A stretch of 11,251 nt of DNA from an uncultured bacterium (lineage in GTDB: Bacteria; Bacteroidota; Bacteroidia; Bacteroidales; Bacteroidaceae), in the NCBI GenBank assembly GCA_945788485.1, contig CALZMB010000045.1, positions 1-11,251 on the forward strand, written 5' to 3'. The position numbers and the translations under genes are program-made. How positions within the stretch are numbered: position 1 is the stretch's first letter; each line of letters begins with the position of its first letter. Under the pieces are notes generated by a model. It did no database searches. It saw nothing but the letters and a program-made list of their open reading frames with translations, and was not told the DNA's origin. Below, piece after piece: positions 1-6,286 of the stretch.

Positions 1-30
1 CCTATTTCCTGAGTGCGAAGAAGCACTCAG
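1..30. repeat. 30-bp direct repeat with hairpin, copy 1
   Basis: This 30-bp unit is identical to positions 91-120. It begins CCTATTTC and then forms a perfect 8-bp stem, CTGAGTGC (9-16) with GCACTCAG (23-30), around the loop GAAGAA. The unit touches the window edge, so more copies may lie upstream. No run of T follows, so it is not a canonical intrinsic terminator. Confidence 0.85.
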
Positions 31-158
31 TAAATCAGAGACGGGCACCATGCAACGTCGTAACTTCACCTTCTACGACACATGACACGCCCTATTTCCT
101 GAGTGCGAAGAAGCACTCAGCAGACTTGTCCTTGGACCCACTGACCTTCGGGAAGTAA
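3..158 (+). CDS. Possible C-terminal end of an unrecognised upstream gene (partial)
   Basis: One plus-strand frame stays open from the window edge to a TAA at 156-158 (about 51 codons). Both 30-bp hairpin repeats lie in this frame, exactly 90 bp (30 codons) apart, so the frame would read PYFLSAKKHS twice and end in DPLTFGK. The alternative frame starting at base 2 is closed by TGA at 83-85, and the frame starting at base 1 by TGA at 10-12. A 51-codon open run is only mildly unlikely by chance in this composition, and no domain is recognisable. The stretch may instead be non-coding repeat DNA upstream of the antiporter gene. The start lies outside the window. Confidence 0.25.
   Translation, partial: YFLSAKKHSVNQRRAPCNVVTSPSTTHDTPYFLSAKKHSADLSLDPLTFGK
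91..120. repeat. 30-bp direct repeat with hairpin, copy 2
   Basis: This is a base-for-base copy of positions 1-30, with stem arms at 99-106 and 113-120 and loop GAAGAA. The 60-bp spacer between copies contains a second small inverted repeat (GTCGTA at 57-62 with TACGAC at 74-79). A related sequence, TAAATCA followed by RAGAYG, follows copy 1 directly at 31 and recurs at 156, about 35 bp after copy 2. Confidence 0.85.
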
Positions 159-170
159 ATCAAAGATGAA

Positions 171-182
171 TTGAATATTCAA
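171..182. promoter_or_regulatory. 12-bp perfect palindrome before nhaC
   Basis: TTGAATATTCAA at 171-182 equals its own reverse complement and ends 9 bp before the chosen ATG of the antiporter gene. It could be a dimeric regulator site or simply AT-rich leader. A 12-bp palindrome can occur by chance, and no promoter element was identified next to it. Confidence 0.25.
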
Positions 183-191
183 GATAACAAC

Positions 192-1679
192 ATGGAAGAA
201 ACAAAGCTTCACTCCTCCCCTATCCTCCCTCCCGCGTGGATGAGTGCCATCCCGTTTGCCACACTCATCGCGATGCTCTCTGTCACCATCGTGGTGTTTG
301 GCAGCGATGCCCTTGCCGGTCCGTCACAGATAGCTCTCCTCACTGCCACAGCTGTCTGCGCTCTCCTTGGCATGTCGTATTGCAAAGTGTCGTGGCGCGA
401 CATCGAGCAGAATATCGAGGGGAAGGTGCATGAGACTACCGTCTCCATCTACATTCTGCTTGTCATCGGCATGCTCTCCGGGTCATGGATGATCAGCGGC
501 ATTGTCCCGACACTCATCTGCTATGGCATACAGATTATCCATCCCGCTGTGTTCCTTGCTTCTGCCTGTGTCATCAGTGCCGTCATCTCTCTCATGACGG
601 GTTCGTCATGGACAACAATAGCGACCATCGGACTTGCCCTGCTTGGCATCGGCAGAGCCTTGGGCTTCGACGACGGCTGGACGGCTGGCGCAATCATCTC
701 GGGCGCATATTTCGGAGACAAGGTGTCTCCTCTCAGCGACACCACTGTGCTCGCCTCTTCTGTCAGCGGCACGCCTCTCTTCACGCACATCAGATACATG
801 ATGCTGACCACGGGACCCACGATTTTCATCACGCTTGTCATCTTCTCTCTTGCCGGACTGTGGATGGGCACAGACACTATGAGCGACACCTCACAATATG
901 TCGCAGCCTTAGAAAACACGTTCACCGTCACGCCCTGGCTCCTTCTCGTCCCCGTCGCTACAGGCTTCATGATATACAAGAAAGTGCCGTCGCTCATCGT
1001 ACTCTTCATCTCCGCTCTCCTCGCCACTCTAATGGCATTGTTCTTCCAGCCCGACATTCTGATGCAGGTGGCAGGTGTTGACAGCAAGACGACATCTCCC
1101 GACGCGCTCACCATCTTCAAAGGCATTGTGCTCACCCTCAGCTCATCCACCCAGGTAGAGACCGGTGTGCCTCTTTTCAACGACCTTGTCTCCACACGCG
1201 GCATGGCAGGTATGCTCAACACGGTGTGGCTCATTCTCTCTGCCATGATTTTCGGCGGTGCTATGTCTGCTTGCGGAATGTTGCGCAGTTTCCTCTATGC
1301 TGTCACTCGTCGTTTGGTGAAAACGCGCCTCGGACTTGTTTCTGCCACTGTGCTTAACGGCATCTGCATGAATCTCATGACGGGCGATCAGTATATCTCT
1401 ATCATTCTCTCAGCCAATATGTTCAAAGAAGAGTACGAGAAGCAGGGCTATGAGTCCCGCCTTCTGTCCCGTTCGGCAGAAGACGGCGCCACCGTCACCT
1501 CCGTCCTCATTCCGTGGAACACCTGCGGCATGACGCAAGCCACTGTTCTTGGTGTTGCCACGCTGACCTATCTCCCCTTCTGCTTCTTCTGCTATCTGTC
1601 GCCTCTTATGTCTATCCTCCATGCTGCATTAGGCTGGAAAATCAAGAAGACTCCCTGTCAATCTTCAAATGAGCAATGA
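192..1679 (+). CDS. nhaC: NhaC-family Na+/H+ antiporter
   Basis: Encodes a 495-residue polytopic inner-membrane protein of the NhaC family of ion transporters, which exchange cytoplasmic Na+ for external H+; some relatives exchange malate for lactate. The family signature GAYFGDKxSPLSDTT is at residues 171-185, preceded by TGSSWTT at 136-142. The second half carries MTGDQY, LSRSAEDGATVTS and IPWNTCG, which match the conserved C-terminal NhaC pattern. Many hydrophobic segments are spread across the length, and the size is normal for the family. I prefer the ATG at 192 because the only upstream in-frame candidate is a TTG at 171 that adds seven poorly hydrophobic residues. The stop overlaps the start of gluQ by 11 bp, so the two are probably co-transcribed. 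The exact exchanged substrate cannot be read from sequence. Confidence 0.9.
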   Translation: MEETKLHSSPILPPAWMSAIPFATLIAMLSVTIVVFGSDALAGPSQIALLTATAVCALLGMSYCKVSWRDIEQNIEGKVHETTVSIYILLVIGMLSGSWMISGIVPTLICYGIQIIHPAVFLASACVISAVISLMTGSSWTTIATIGLALLGIGRALGFDDGWTAGAIISGAYFGDKVSPLSDTTVLASSVSGTPLFTHIRYMMLTTGPTIFITLVIFSLAGLWMGTDTMSDTSQYVAALENTFTVTPWLLLVPVATGFMIYKKVPSLIVLFISALLATLMALFFQPDILMQVAGVDSKTTSPDALTIFKGIVLTLSSSTQVETGVPLFNDLVSTRGMAGMLNTVWLILSAMIFGGAMSACGMLRSFLYAVTRRLVKTRLGLVSATVLNGICMNLMTGDQYISIILSANMFKEEYEKQGYESRLLSRSAEDGATVTSVLIPWNTCGMTQATVLGVATLTYLPFCFFCYLSPLMSILHAALGWKIKKTPCQSSNEQ

Positions 1680-2634
1680 TATGACCAGACCTGTCACCGG
1701 ACGTTTTGCCCCCTCGCCCACCGGGCGTATGCATCTCGGCAACATCTACGCCGCCTTGATGGCGTGGCTATCTGCCCGCAGTCAGGGCGGACGCTTCATC
1801 CTCCGCATCGAGGACATCGACCCTCAACGTTCGCGTGCCGAATATGCCCGTTTCATTGAAGACGACCTGCACTGGCTCGGCATCGACTGGGACGAGCGTC
1901 ATGTCCAGAGCGAGCGCTACGACATCTACGAGCAGCATCTCAAGCGTCTGCAAGAGATGTCGCTGACCTATCCCTGCTACTGCACACGGGCGGACATTCT
2001 CTCCACGCAGGCTCCCCACGAGAGCGACGGCAGAGTAGTATATCGCGGGACATGTCGTCCTGAAGGTATCGGCACGGTTTCTCTTTCTTCATCCTCTTCT
2101 TCCGTTCATCCCTCTTTTTCATGCGGCCGCAAGCCTTCCACACGTATTTTTGTTCCCGACCGTGACATATCGTTCACTGACGGAACCTACGGCCGGCAGA
2201 CTATCAACCTCGCGCGCCACTGCGGCGATTTCGTCCTCCGCCGTGCCGACGGGGCATGGGCTTATCAGCTTGCCGTTGTCGTTGACGATGCGTTGATGGG
2301 TGTCACAGAGGTGGTGCGCGGCAGAGATCTGCTGCTTTCTGTGCCGCAGCAGATGTATCTTCTTTCTCTTCTTGGATATCCCTCTCCCGCTTTCCGCCAT
2401 ATCCCCTTGTTATGCAATACATCTGGCCAACGCTTGTCGAAGCGCGACAAGAGCATGGATATGGCTGTGTTGCGCCAGCGTTTCACACCCGAAGAGTTAC
2501 TGGGTGTGTTAGCTCACATCATCGGCATCACCGGCGATGCCGCTCCTCTCTCCGCAAACGAGCTACTCTCACGCTTCTCATGGGATGCTCTCGAACTCAA
2601 GGAAGACAAATATCTATCCATCTCTGATTTATGA
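1669..2634 (+). CDS. gluQ: Glutamyl-queuosine tRNA(Asp) synthetase
   Basis: A truncated paralogue of glutamyl-tRNA synthetase that, in the characterised E. coli enzyme (YadB), attaches glutamate to the queuosine base at the wobble position of tRNA(Asp). It has 321 residues, close to the usual ~300, and lacks an anticodon-binding domain. Visible are FAPSPTGRMHLGN (residues 13-25, HIGH-type motif), LRIEDID (45-51) and RLSKRDKS (255-262, KMSKS-type loop). Zinc ligands of YadB (CxC, Tyr, Cys) match C103, C105, Y125 and C129 with the right local spacing. A serine-rich insert, residues 138-149, follows the zinc region. The start at 1669 overlaps nhaC by 11 bp; an ATG at 1681, just after the nhaC stop, is an equally reasonable start and loses only four residues. 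The 3' end lies 6 bp from the end of the convergent neighbour. Confidence 0.93.
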   Translation: MSNDMTRPVTGRFAPSPTGRMHLGNIYAALMAWLSARSQGGRFILRIEDIDPQRSRAEYARFIEDDLHWLGIDWDERHVQSERYDIYEQHLKRLQEMSLTYPCYCTRADILSTQAPHESDGRVVYRGTCRPEGIGTVSLSSSSSSVHPSFSCGRKPSTRIFVPDRDISFTDGTYGRQTINLARHCGDFVLRRADGAWAYQLAVVVDDALMGVTEVVRGRDLLLSVPQQMYLLSLLGYPSPAFRHIPLLCNTSGQRLSKRDKSMDMAVLRQRFTPEELLGVLAHIIGITGDAAPLSANELLSRFSWDALELKEDKYLSISDL

Positions 2635-2640
2635 AAGCCG

Positions 2641-3681
2641 TCATATCACGACTGTCATGAACCAGTCTCTCAACACTTTCATGTATCTGTCCTGGCTGTC
2701 GGCACACAGTATGATGACTTGTTTCCCGTTGTTCAGTCGCGGCCCGAGACACATGCCCTCATAGTTTCCGAAGCCGAAGTCAGAGACGTTGAGATGTGTG
2801 CGCCATCCAGTTACGAACTGCTTGCCACCTTCTCCGGGCCTTATTCTGAAAATCTTGTTCATCACCCAGCTGCCTATCCCTACCCCCACCATGCGGAACT
2901 CGCGTTCGAGCACAAGCAGGGTGCCGTCGCCGAGTGCAGTCAGTTCTGCCACGCCGAAGATATGGTTGTCGTCAACCAAGGGGCTGTCGTCGATTGGTTT
3001 GTCGAGGATGTAGGTGTATTTCGCCTTCAGCGAGAGATTGGGCGTGAACGCCATGAGACGCAGCATCAATCCGTTGTCGCCTTTCAGCGGCGCCTCGTTG
3101 ATAGTGTAGAGCGTGAGGCTTGCGGGGTCGTAGGCAAGGCTTTCTATCGTGCGGTTGAACTCCCCGAGCGTCTTGTATTCGTCAACAAGGACGTTAGCGG
3201 TCTTCTCGCCGCTGAGGATATCATATCGTGTGATTTCAGATGTCCCCTCTTTCCCGATATATATCGAGTGGTTCTCGCGGTTATACGCCACAGCCTCCTC
3301 GTCTTGGTTCGTCTCTTCAAGTTCTCTGAATCCGCAGTATTCAACATCTGTTATCTTCCCTTCATCGTCGATGTCTATCTGCACGATGTGGTAGCCGCCT
3401 TTCTGTGCCTTGTCTGAGACGAGGGCATAGCGGTTGCCGCCGATGTATGCGATGCCGCTGTAGTTGCCGGCGGGGATGTCCTTCGCGTTGTAGTGTTGCA
3501 TGATGGCGGCATGACGTGAGACATCCGCAGAATCTGTCGGCGAGCCAACAATTCGATACACGTCATCGTCCTGCGCTCCGCCGGTTTGGAGAGCATGTGG
3601 CATATAGGCGGTGAGCGTCAACAACGCCACGCCTACGGCGATAAGGACGGAGATGTTGCGTATCTTGTGTGTCATCTGCAT
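2641..3681 (-). CDS. Phytase-like esterase domain protein, exported or membrane-anchored
   Basis: A 346-residue protein with a hydrophobic N-terminal segment at about residues 9-27 (ISVLIAVGVALLTLTAYMP) after basic residues, so it is likely secreted or anchored on the outer face of the membrane. No lipobox cysteine is seen. The body fits the 'esterase-like activity of phytase' family (Pfam Phytase-like), a predicted beta-propeller: SGIAYIGGNRYALVSD (75-90), DEEAVAY (127-133), NRTIESLAYD (176-185), GVAELTALGDGTLLVLERE (243-261) and NYEGMCLGPRL (306-316). The spaced acidic residues E129, E180, E246 and E309 are typical of the family. Family members have poorly defined substrates, so phosphate ester hydrolysis is only a family-level guess. 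The gene lies downstream of the DASS transporter on the same strand, with 202 bp of repeat-rich DNA between. ATG at 3681 is used; a second ATG two codons later is possible. Confidence 0.78.
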   Translation of the reverse strand: MQMTHKIRNISVLIAVGVALLTLTAYMPHALQTGGAQDDDVYRIVGSPTDSADVSRHAAIMQHYNAKDIPAGNYSGIAYIGGNRYALVSDKAQKGGYHIVQIDIDDEGKITDVEYCGFRELEETNQDEEAVAYNRENHSIYIGKEGTSEITRYDILSGEKTANVLVDEYKTLGEFNRTIESLAYDPASLTLYTINEAPLKGDNGLMLRLMAFTPNLSLKAKYTYILDKPIDDSPLVDDNHIFGVAELTALGDGTLLVLEREFRMVGVGIGSWVMNKIFRIRPGEGGKQFVTGWRTHLNVSDFGFGNYEGMCLGPRLNNGKQVIILCADSQDRYMKVLRDWFMTVVI

Positions 3682-3710
3682 ATATATGCGAAGTTTTGTT
3701 GAATTCTCTT

Positions 3711-3774
3711 AGTTGACGAGTTGACAAGTTAAATAGTTGACAAGTTGACGAGTTGACAAGTTGACAAGTTATTA
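3711..3774. repeat. Octamer repeat array, left arm (AGTTGACA units)
   Basis: Eight consecutive 8-bp units begin at 3711, 3719, 3727, 3735, 3743, 3751, 3759 and 3767. The consensus is AGTTGACR, with AGTTAAAT as the third unit and AGTTATTA as the last. It is the reverse-complement orientation of the arrays at 3811-3870 and 9005-9104. It lies between the DASS transporter gene and the phytase-like gene. Confidence 0.9.
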
Positions 3775-3847
3775 GTATTTGAATGGTGAGTTTTGAGCTG
3801 ACAGAACTATCAACTCGTTTACTCGTCAACTTGTCAACTCGTCAACT
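3743..3847. repeat. Long inverted repeat (26-bp stem) built from octamer units
   Basis: Positions 3743-3768 are the reverse complement of 3822-3847 at 25 of 26 positions; the one mismatch is A3766 against C3824. The loop is 53 bp (3769-3821). The stem sits between two minus-strand genes, where an RNA hairpin could shield the 3' end of the transporter mRNA or reduce read-through into the phytase-like gene. No T-run was identified as a classical terminator tail. Confidence 0.8.
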
Positions 3848-3870
3848 TAAAAAATCAACTTGTCAACTAA
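3811..3870. repeat. Octamer repeat array, right arm (CAACTTGT units)
   Basis: Units CAACTCGT, TTACTCGT, CAACTTGT, CAACTCGT and CAACTTAA run from 3811 to 3850. After AAAAT, another CAACTTGT follows at 3856 and CAACTAA at 3864-3870. The orientation is opposite to the left arm at 3711-3774, so the two can pair. It ends 13 bp beyond the 3' end of the minus-strand transporter gene. Confidence 0.9.
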
Positions 3871-3883
3871 ATGCTGAATGTCA

Positions 3884-5389
3884 TCAGATGACACCCAGTT
3901 TGCCGAGTGTGATGAGCAAGGCGTAGCCGAGGATGAGACCTACGGCACCCATTGTCAGGCCCACCTTCATCATATCCTTCTGCTCTATCATGCCTGTGGC
4001 GTGAGCGAGGGCGTTAGGAGGCGTGGAGATAGGCAGCACCATAGCCAACGACGCTGACAGGGCGATGCCGATGAGCAGTGGCGATACGCCGCCGTATGGC
4101 GCGAGTGTCTGTGTCGCCGCTGTGCCGATGACGGTTAGGATAGGCACAAGGAGAGCGGCGGTAGCGGTGTTAGAGATGAAGTTCGAGAGGATGTAGCACA
4201 GCACGCCCGAGCCTATCAGCATCACCACGCCGGGCCATGTGTCGAACGGTATTGTCTCTATGAGGTGTGCCGCAAGGTTGGTGTCTTGCAACGCGAGGCC
4301 GAGGGCGAAGCCGCCTGCCACCATCCACAGCACCGACCAGTTGATTTCCTCAAGGTCTTTACGCGTGATGATGCCGCAGGCACAGAACACGCCGACGGGC
4401 AGCAGGCCCACGACGTTGGAGTTCACGCCCGTCACTTTGTCTAAAACCCACAGCAATATCGTCACGGCGAAGGTGATATAGACGACTATCGCCTGCCAGT
4501 CGTGTTTCGTCTCGCCCTCGATGTTCAGCTCGATGGTTTTCTGTGTGAAGGGGAAGAGCGTACGCAGTATTATCCAGCCGATAAACAGAAGCAGTATGGC
4601 AAGCGGGAACATGAACATCATCCATTCGCCGAAGCCGATGCCGAGGTTCAGGCCGCCGCTGTCGTTCAACGCCTTCAGCGCGATGGCATTAGGCGGCGTG
4701 CCGATTGGCGTGCCGATGCCGCCGATGTTAGCGCCGATTGGTATGGCGAGGGCAAGGCCTATCTTCCCCTTGCCGCTGGCGGGCAACTGTTTCAGCACCG
4801 GGGTGAGGAATGTGAGCATCATGGCGGCAGTGGCGGTGTTTGAGAGGAACATCGAGAAGATGCCGGTCACAAGCAGGAAGCCGAGCAGCACATTCTCCGA
4901 ACGTGTGCCGAAAGGCGCGAGCATCACCTTGGCGAGCTTCACGTCAAGGCCGGTCTTCGTCGCCGCGATGGCAAGGATGAAACCGCCGATGAAGAGCATG
5001 ATAATCGGGTCGGCGAAGCAGCCCATGATTTTCTTGTAGCTTATCAGTGTGCCAAGACGCGCCTCGTCATAGTCCGTGAAGAAATACAGGCTCGAGTCCG
5101 AGCATGTATATAGCAATATCACGATTATCAACACCGACGTCGCCCACGACGGGATGCCTTCAGTGAGCCACATCAAAGAGGCGAAGACGAAGATGGCGAT
5201 GGTGCGCTGCTCTGTCAGCGTGAGGTCCGGAATGCCGAATGCCGTTGACGGCAGACACCACAGGATAAGACTAATAAGTGTGACAGAAAGTATTTTCAAC
5301 GCTTTGATATGCGCCGGGGCTTTAGGCTGGCGCTTCTTTCTGTTGTGATAGAACTCCACAAGGTGGTAGCCCGTGAAACTTTTGAACAT
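3884..5389 (-). CDS. DASS/SLC13 family sodium:dicarboxylate-type symporter
   Basis: A 501-residue polytopic membrane carrier of the divalent anion:Na+ symporter family (VcINDY, SdcS, SLC13). Both family SNT motifs are present in the duplicated transport repeats: SNTATAA at residues 183-189 and SNTATAA at 406-412, each followed by its TPPN partner at 231-234 and 456-459. These elements form the sodium and carboxylate sites in characterised members. The N-terminus has a basic cytoplasmic stretch (residues 17-23) before the first membrane segment. The usual substrates are succinate, fumarate, malate, citrate or sulfate; which applies here cannot be told, though dicarboxylate is likeliest from the STPPNALAHA segment. 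It is divergent from the menaquinone operon, sharing the 471-bp region upstream. A -7 promoter match lies at 5491-5498, giving a leader of roughly 95 nt. Confidence 0.9.
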   Translation of the reverse strand: MFKSFTGYHLVEFYHNRKKRQPKAPAHIKALKILSVTLISLILWCLPSTAFGIPDLTLTEQRTIAIFVFASLMWLTEGIPSWATSVLIIVILLYTCSDSSLYFFTDYDEARLGTLISYKKIMGCFADPIIMLFIGGFILAIAATKTGLDVKLAKVMLAPFGTRSENVLLGFLLVTGIFSMFLSNTATAAMMLTFLTPVLKQLPASGKGKIGLALAIPIGANIGGIGTPIGTPPNAIALKALNDSGGLNLGIGFGEWMMFMFPLAILLLFIGWIILRTLFPFTQKTIELNIEGETKHDWQAIVVYITFAVTILLWVLDKVTGVNSNVVGLLPVGVFCACGIITRKDLEEINWSVLWMVAGGFALGLALQDTNLAAHLIETIPFDTWPGVVMLIGSGVLCYILSNFISNTATAALLVPILTVIGTAATQTLAPYGGVSPLLIGIALSASLAMVLPISTPPNALAHATGMIEQKDMMKVGLTMGAVGLILGYALLITLGKLGVI

Positions 5390-5490
5390 AGAAGGTTTTG
5401 TGTGTTATGAGTTATTGATTAATGATGTTCGTGCCTGATGATGCCGTTTCCACTATATTATATATAATAAGGTGTAGGCGTAAACGGATG

Positions 5491-5498
5491 CAAAATTA
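5491..5498 (-). promoter_or_regulatory. Candidate Bacteroidota -7 element for the DASS gene
   Basis: The plus-strand bases CAAAATTA read TAATTTTG on the minus strand, an exact match to TAnnTTTG, the -7 element used by the primary sigma factor of Bacteroidota. No good -33 TTTG box was found 19-23 bp further upstream on that strand, so support rests on one element and its position ahead of the gene. Confidence 0.4.
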
Positions 5499-5628
5499 CG
5501 AATTATTTTTTATTCAGCATCGTATTGATGCATATTTTTTCAGTTTTCTTACGAAAACGTTTTAATCTGCAACCATTTTTTGAGCCGTCCGAAAGAAAGC
5601 ACACGAACTTTTGACTGCTATCATACGG

Positions 5629-5672
5629 TCACAACAAGTATTGTTTGGCATCACAACAAGTACTGTTTGGCA
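5629..5672. promoter_or_regulatory. Twin 22-bp repeat with palindromic core (candidate operator)
   Basis: Two adjacent 22-bp units, 5629-5650 and 5651-5672, differ only at one base (T5641 against C5663). Each holds an inverted repeat: AACAA-GTA-TTGTT at 5633-5645, and AACA-AGTAC-TGTT in the second unit. The centres are 22 bp apart, about two helical turns, so two dimers could bind the same face of DNA. The site lies about 220 bp before the menaquinone operon start and about 240 bp before the transporter start. Its role is inferred from layout only. Confidence 0.45.
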
Positions 5673-5847
5673 CCACCACTTCGTGCCTTTGACATTCTTG
5701 ACAGACACACTGCAAGCCGCCCAAAGCTACATCCAGCAGCATCGGATGCCCATATAACACAAAACACAAATGCAAGCTGAGCCATTCGACATAGTTAAGA
5801 GAGTTAAAAAAACAAGCCGGTTTACAATCTGTGTTATAAAATATTAG

Positions 5848-5855
5848 TAAATTTG
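5848..5855 (+). promoter_or_regulatory. Candidate -7 element of the menaquinone operon
   Basis: TAAATTTG matches TAnnTTTG exactly and lies 5 bp before the ATG at 5861. A weak -33-like TTTA is at 5821-5824, 23 bp upstream of it. Transcription from this element would start at or within a few bases of the ATG, so the first gene would be leaderless or nearly so, unless translation begins at the in-frame ATG at 5888. Confidence 0.5.
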
Positions 5856-5860
5856 CAGTT

Positions 5861-6286
5861 ATGAATATCGAACGCATAAAAGAAAAGATGTCGCCAGAAA
5901 GAGGGCTCGAAGCCACGCTGGGCATGGAATTCCTCTCCACTCCCGACGACGACACGTGCATGGGACGCCTGCATGTTGACCACCGCACCACACAGCCTTA
6001 CGGCTTTCTCAGCGGCGGAGCGACGTTGGCGTTGGCTGAGACGCTTGCCGGCGTAGGCTCTGCGACGCTGTGTCCCGATGCTGTCTGCGTCGGCATAAAT
6101 GTCAGCGGGAACCACATCCGCACAGCAACGGAAGGCGAGACGGTCACAGCAACGGCGCGCATCATGCACAAAGGCTCTAAGACACACGTATGGAGCGTGG
6201 AGGTGCGCAACGAAGAAGGAAAACTCATCTGCATGGTGAGCGTGACAAATATGGTGCAAGCCACACAGCCGAAAGACCAGCCATGA
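5861..6286 (+). CDS. menI: Hotdog-fold thioesterase, probable DHNA-CoA thioesterase (MenI-like)
   Basis: A 141-residue PaaI-type hotdog thioesterase, the first gene of the men operon. In this context it most likely hydrolyses 1,4-dihydroxy-2-naphthoyl-CoA to DHNA, the step after MenB. The segment HRTTQPYGFLSGGATLALAE (residues 41-60) aligns with the E. coli MenI active-site region. Q45 and E60 occupy the catalytic Gln and Glu positions with identical spacing, but S51 replaces the catalytic His of E. coli MenI. The helix SGGATLALAE and the following strands (NVSGNHI, 80-86) are typical of the fold. The ATG at 5861 is chosen because it gives a normal-length N-terminal helix (MNIERIKEKM); the ATG at 5888 (residue 10) is an alternative. 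The stop overlaps the menF start in ATGA. Assignment to MenI rather than a general acyl-CoA thioesterase rests on context. Confidence 0.82.
   Translation: MNIERIKEKMSPERGLEATLGMEFLSTPDDDTCMGRLHVDHRTTQPYGFLSGGATLALAETLAGVGSATLCPDAVCVGINVSGNHIRTATEGETVTATARIMHKGSKTHVWSVEVRNEEGKLICMVSVTNMVQATQPKDQP

Larger units (their letters stand above)
5390..5860. other. Divergent AT-rich intergenic region
   Basis: This 471-bp gap separates the start of the DASS transporter gene (minus strand) from the start of the menaquinone operon (plus strand). It contains a -7 promoter match for each direction, a twin 22-bp repeat and AT-rich stretches such as those near 5453-5470 and 5500-5515. A short stem, GCATC (5517-5521) with GATGC (5527-5531), lies upstream of the transporter promoter. 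No RNA gene or convincing small protein was recognised. Confidence 0.8.

Noticed and set aside
521..1246. 241-codon open frame on the minus strand
   Set aside because: It is antisense to the well-supported NhaC antiporter and shows no domain; a shadow frame.
3711..3774. TTGACA strings as -35 promoter boxes
   Set aside because: They are a by-product of the octamer repeat, and Bacteroidota primary promoters use TTTG/TAnnTTTG rather than TTGACA.
5517..5539. Terminator made of the GCATC/GATGC stem and following T-run
   Set aside because: The stem is only 5 bp with a weak loop, and no gene transcribed on the plus strand ends upstream of it.
5580..5780. 66-codon plus-strand frame in the divergent intergenic region
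   Set aside because: No conserved motif, it runs through the twin repeat, and its composition differs from the genes; it looks non-coding.
6190..6282. Upstream extension of menF to the ATG at 6190
   Set aside because: The extra 31 residues overlap the thioesterase gene in another frame and look random; the ATG at 6283 gives a typical 4-bp ATGA overlap.
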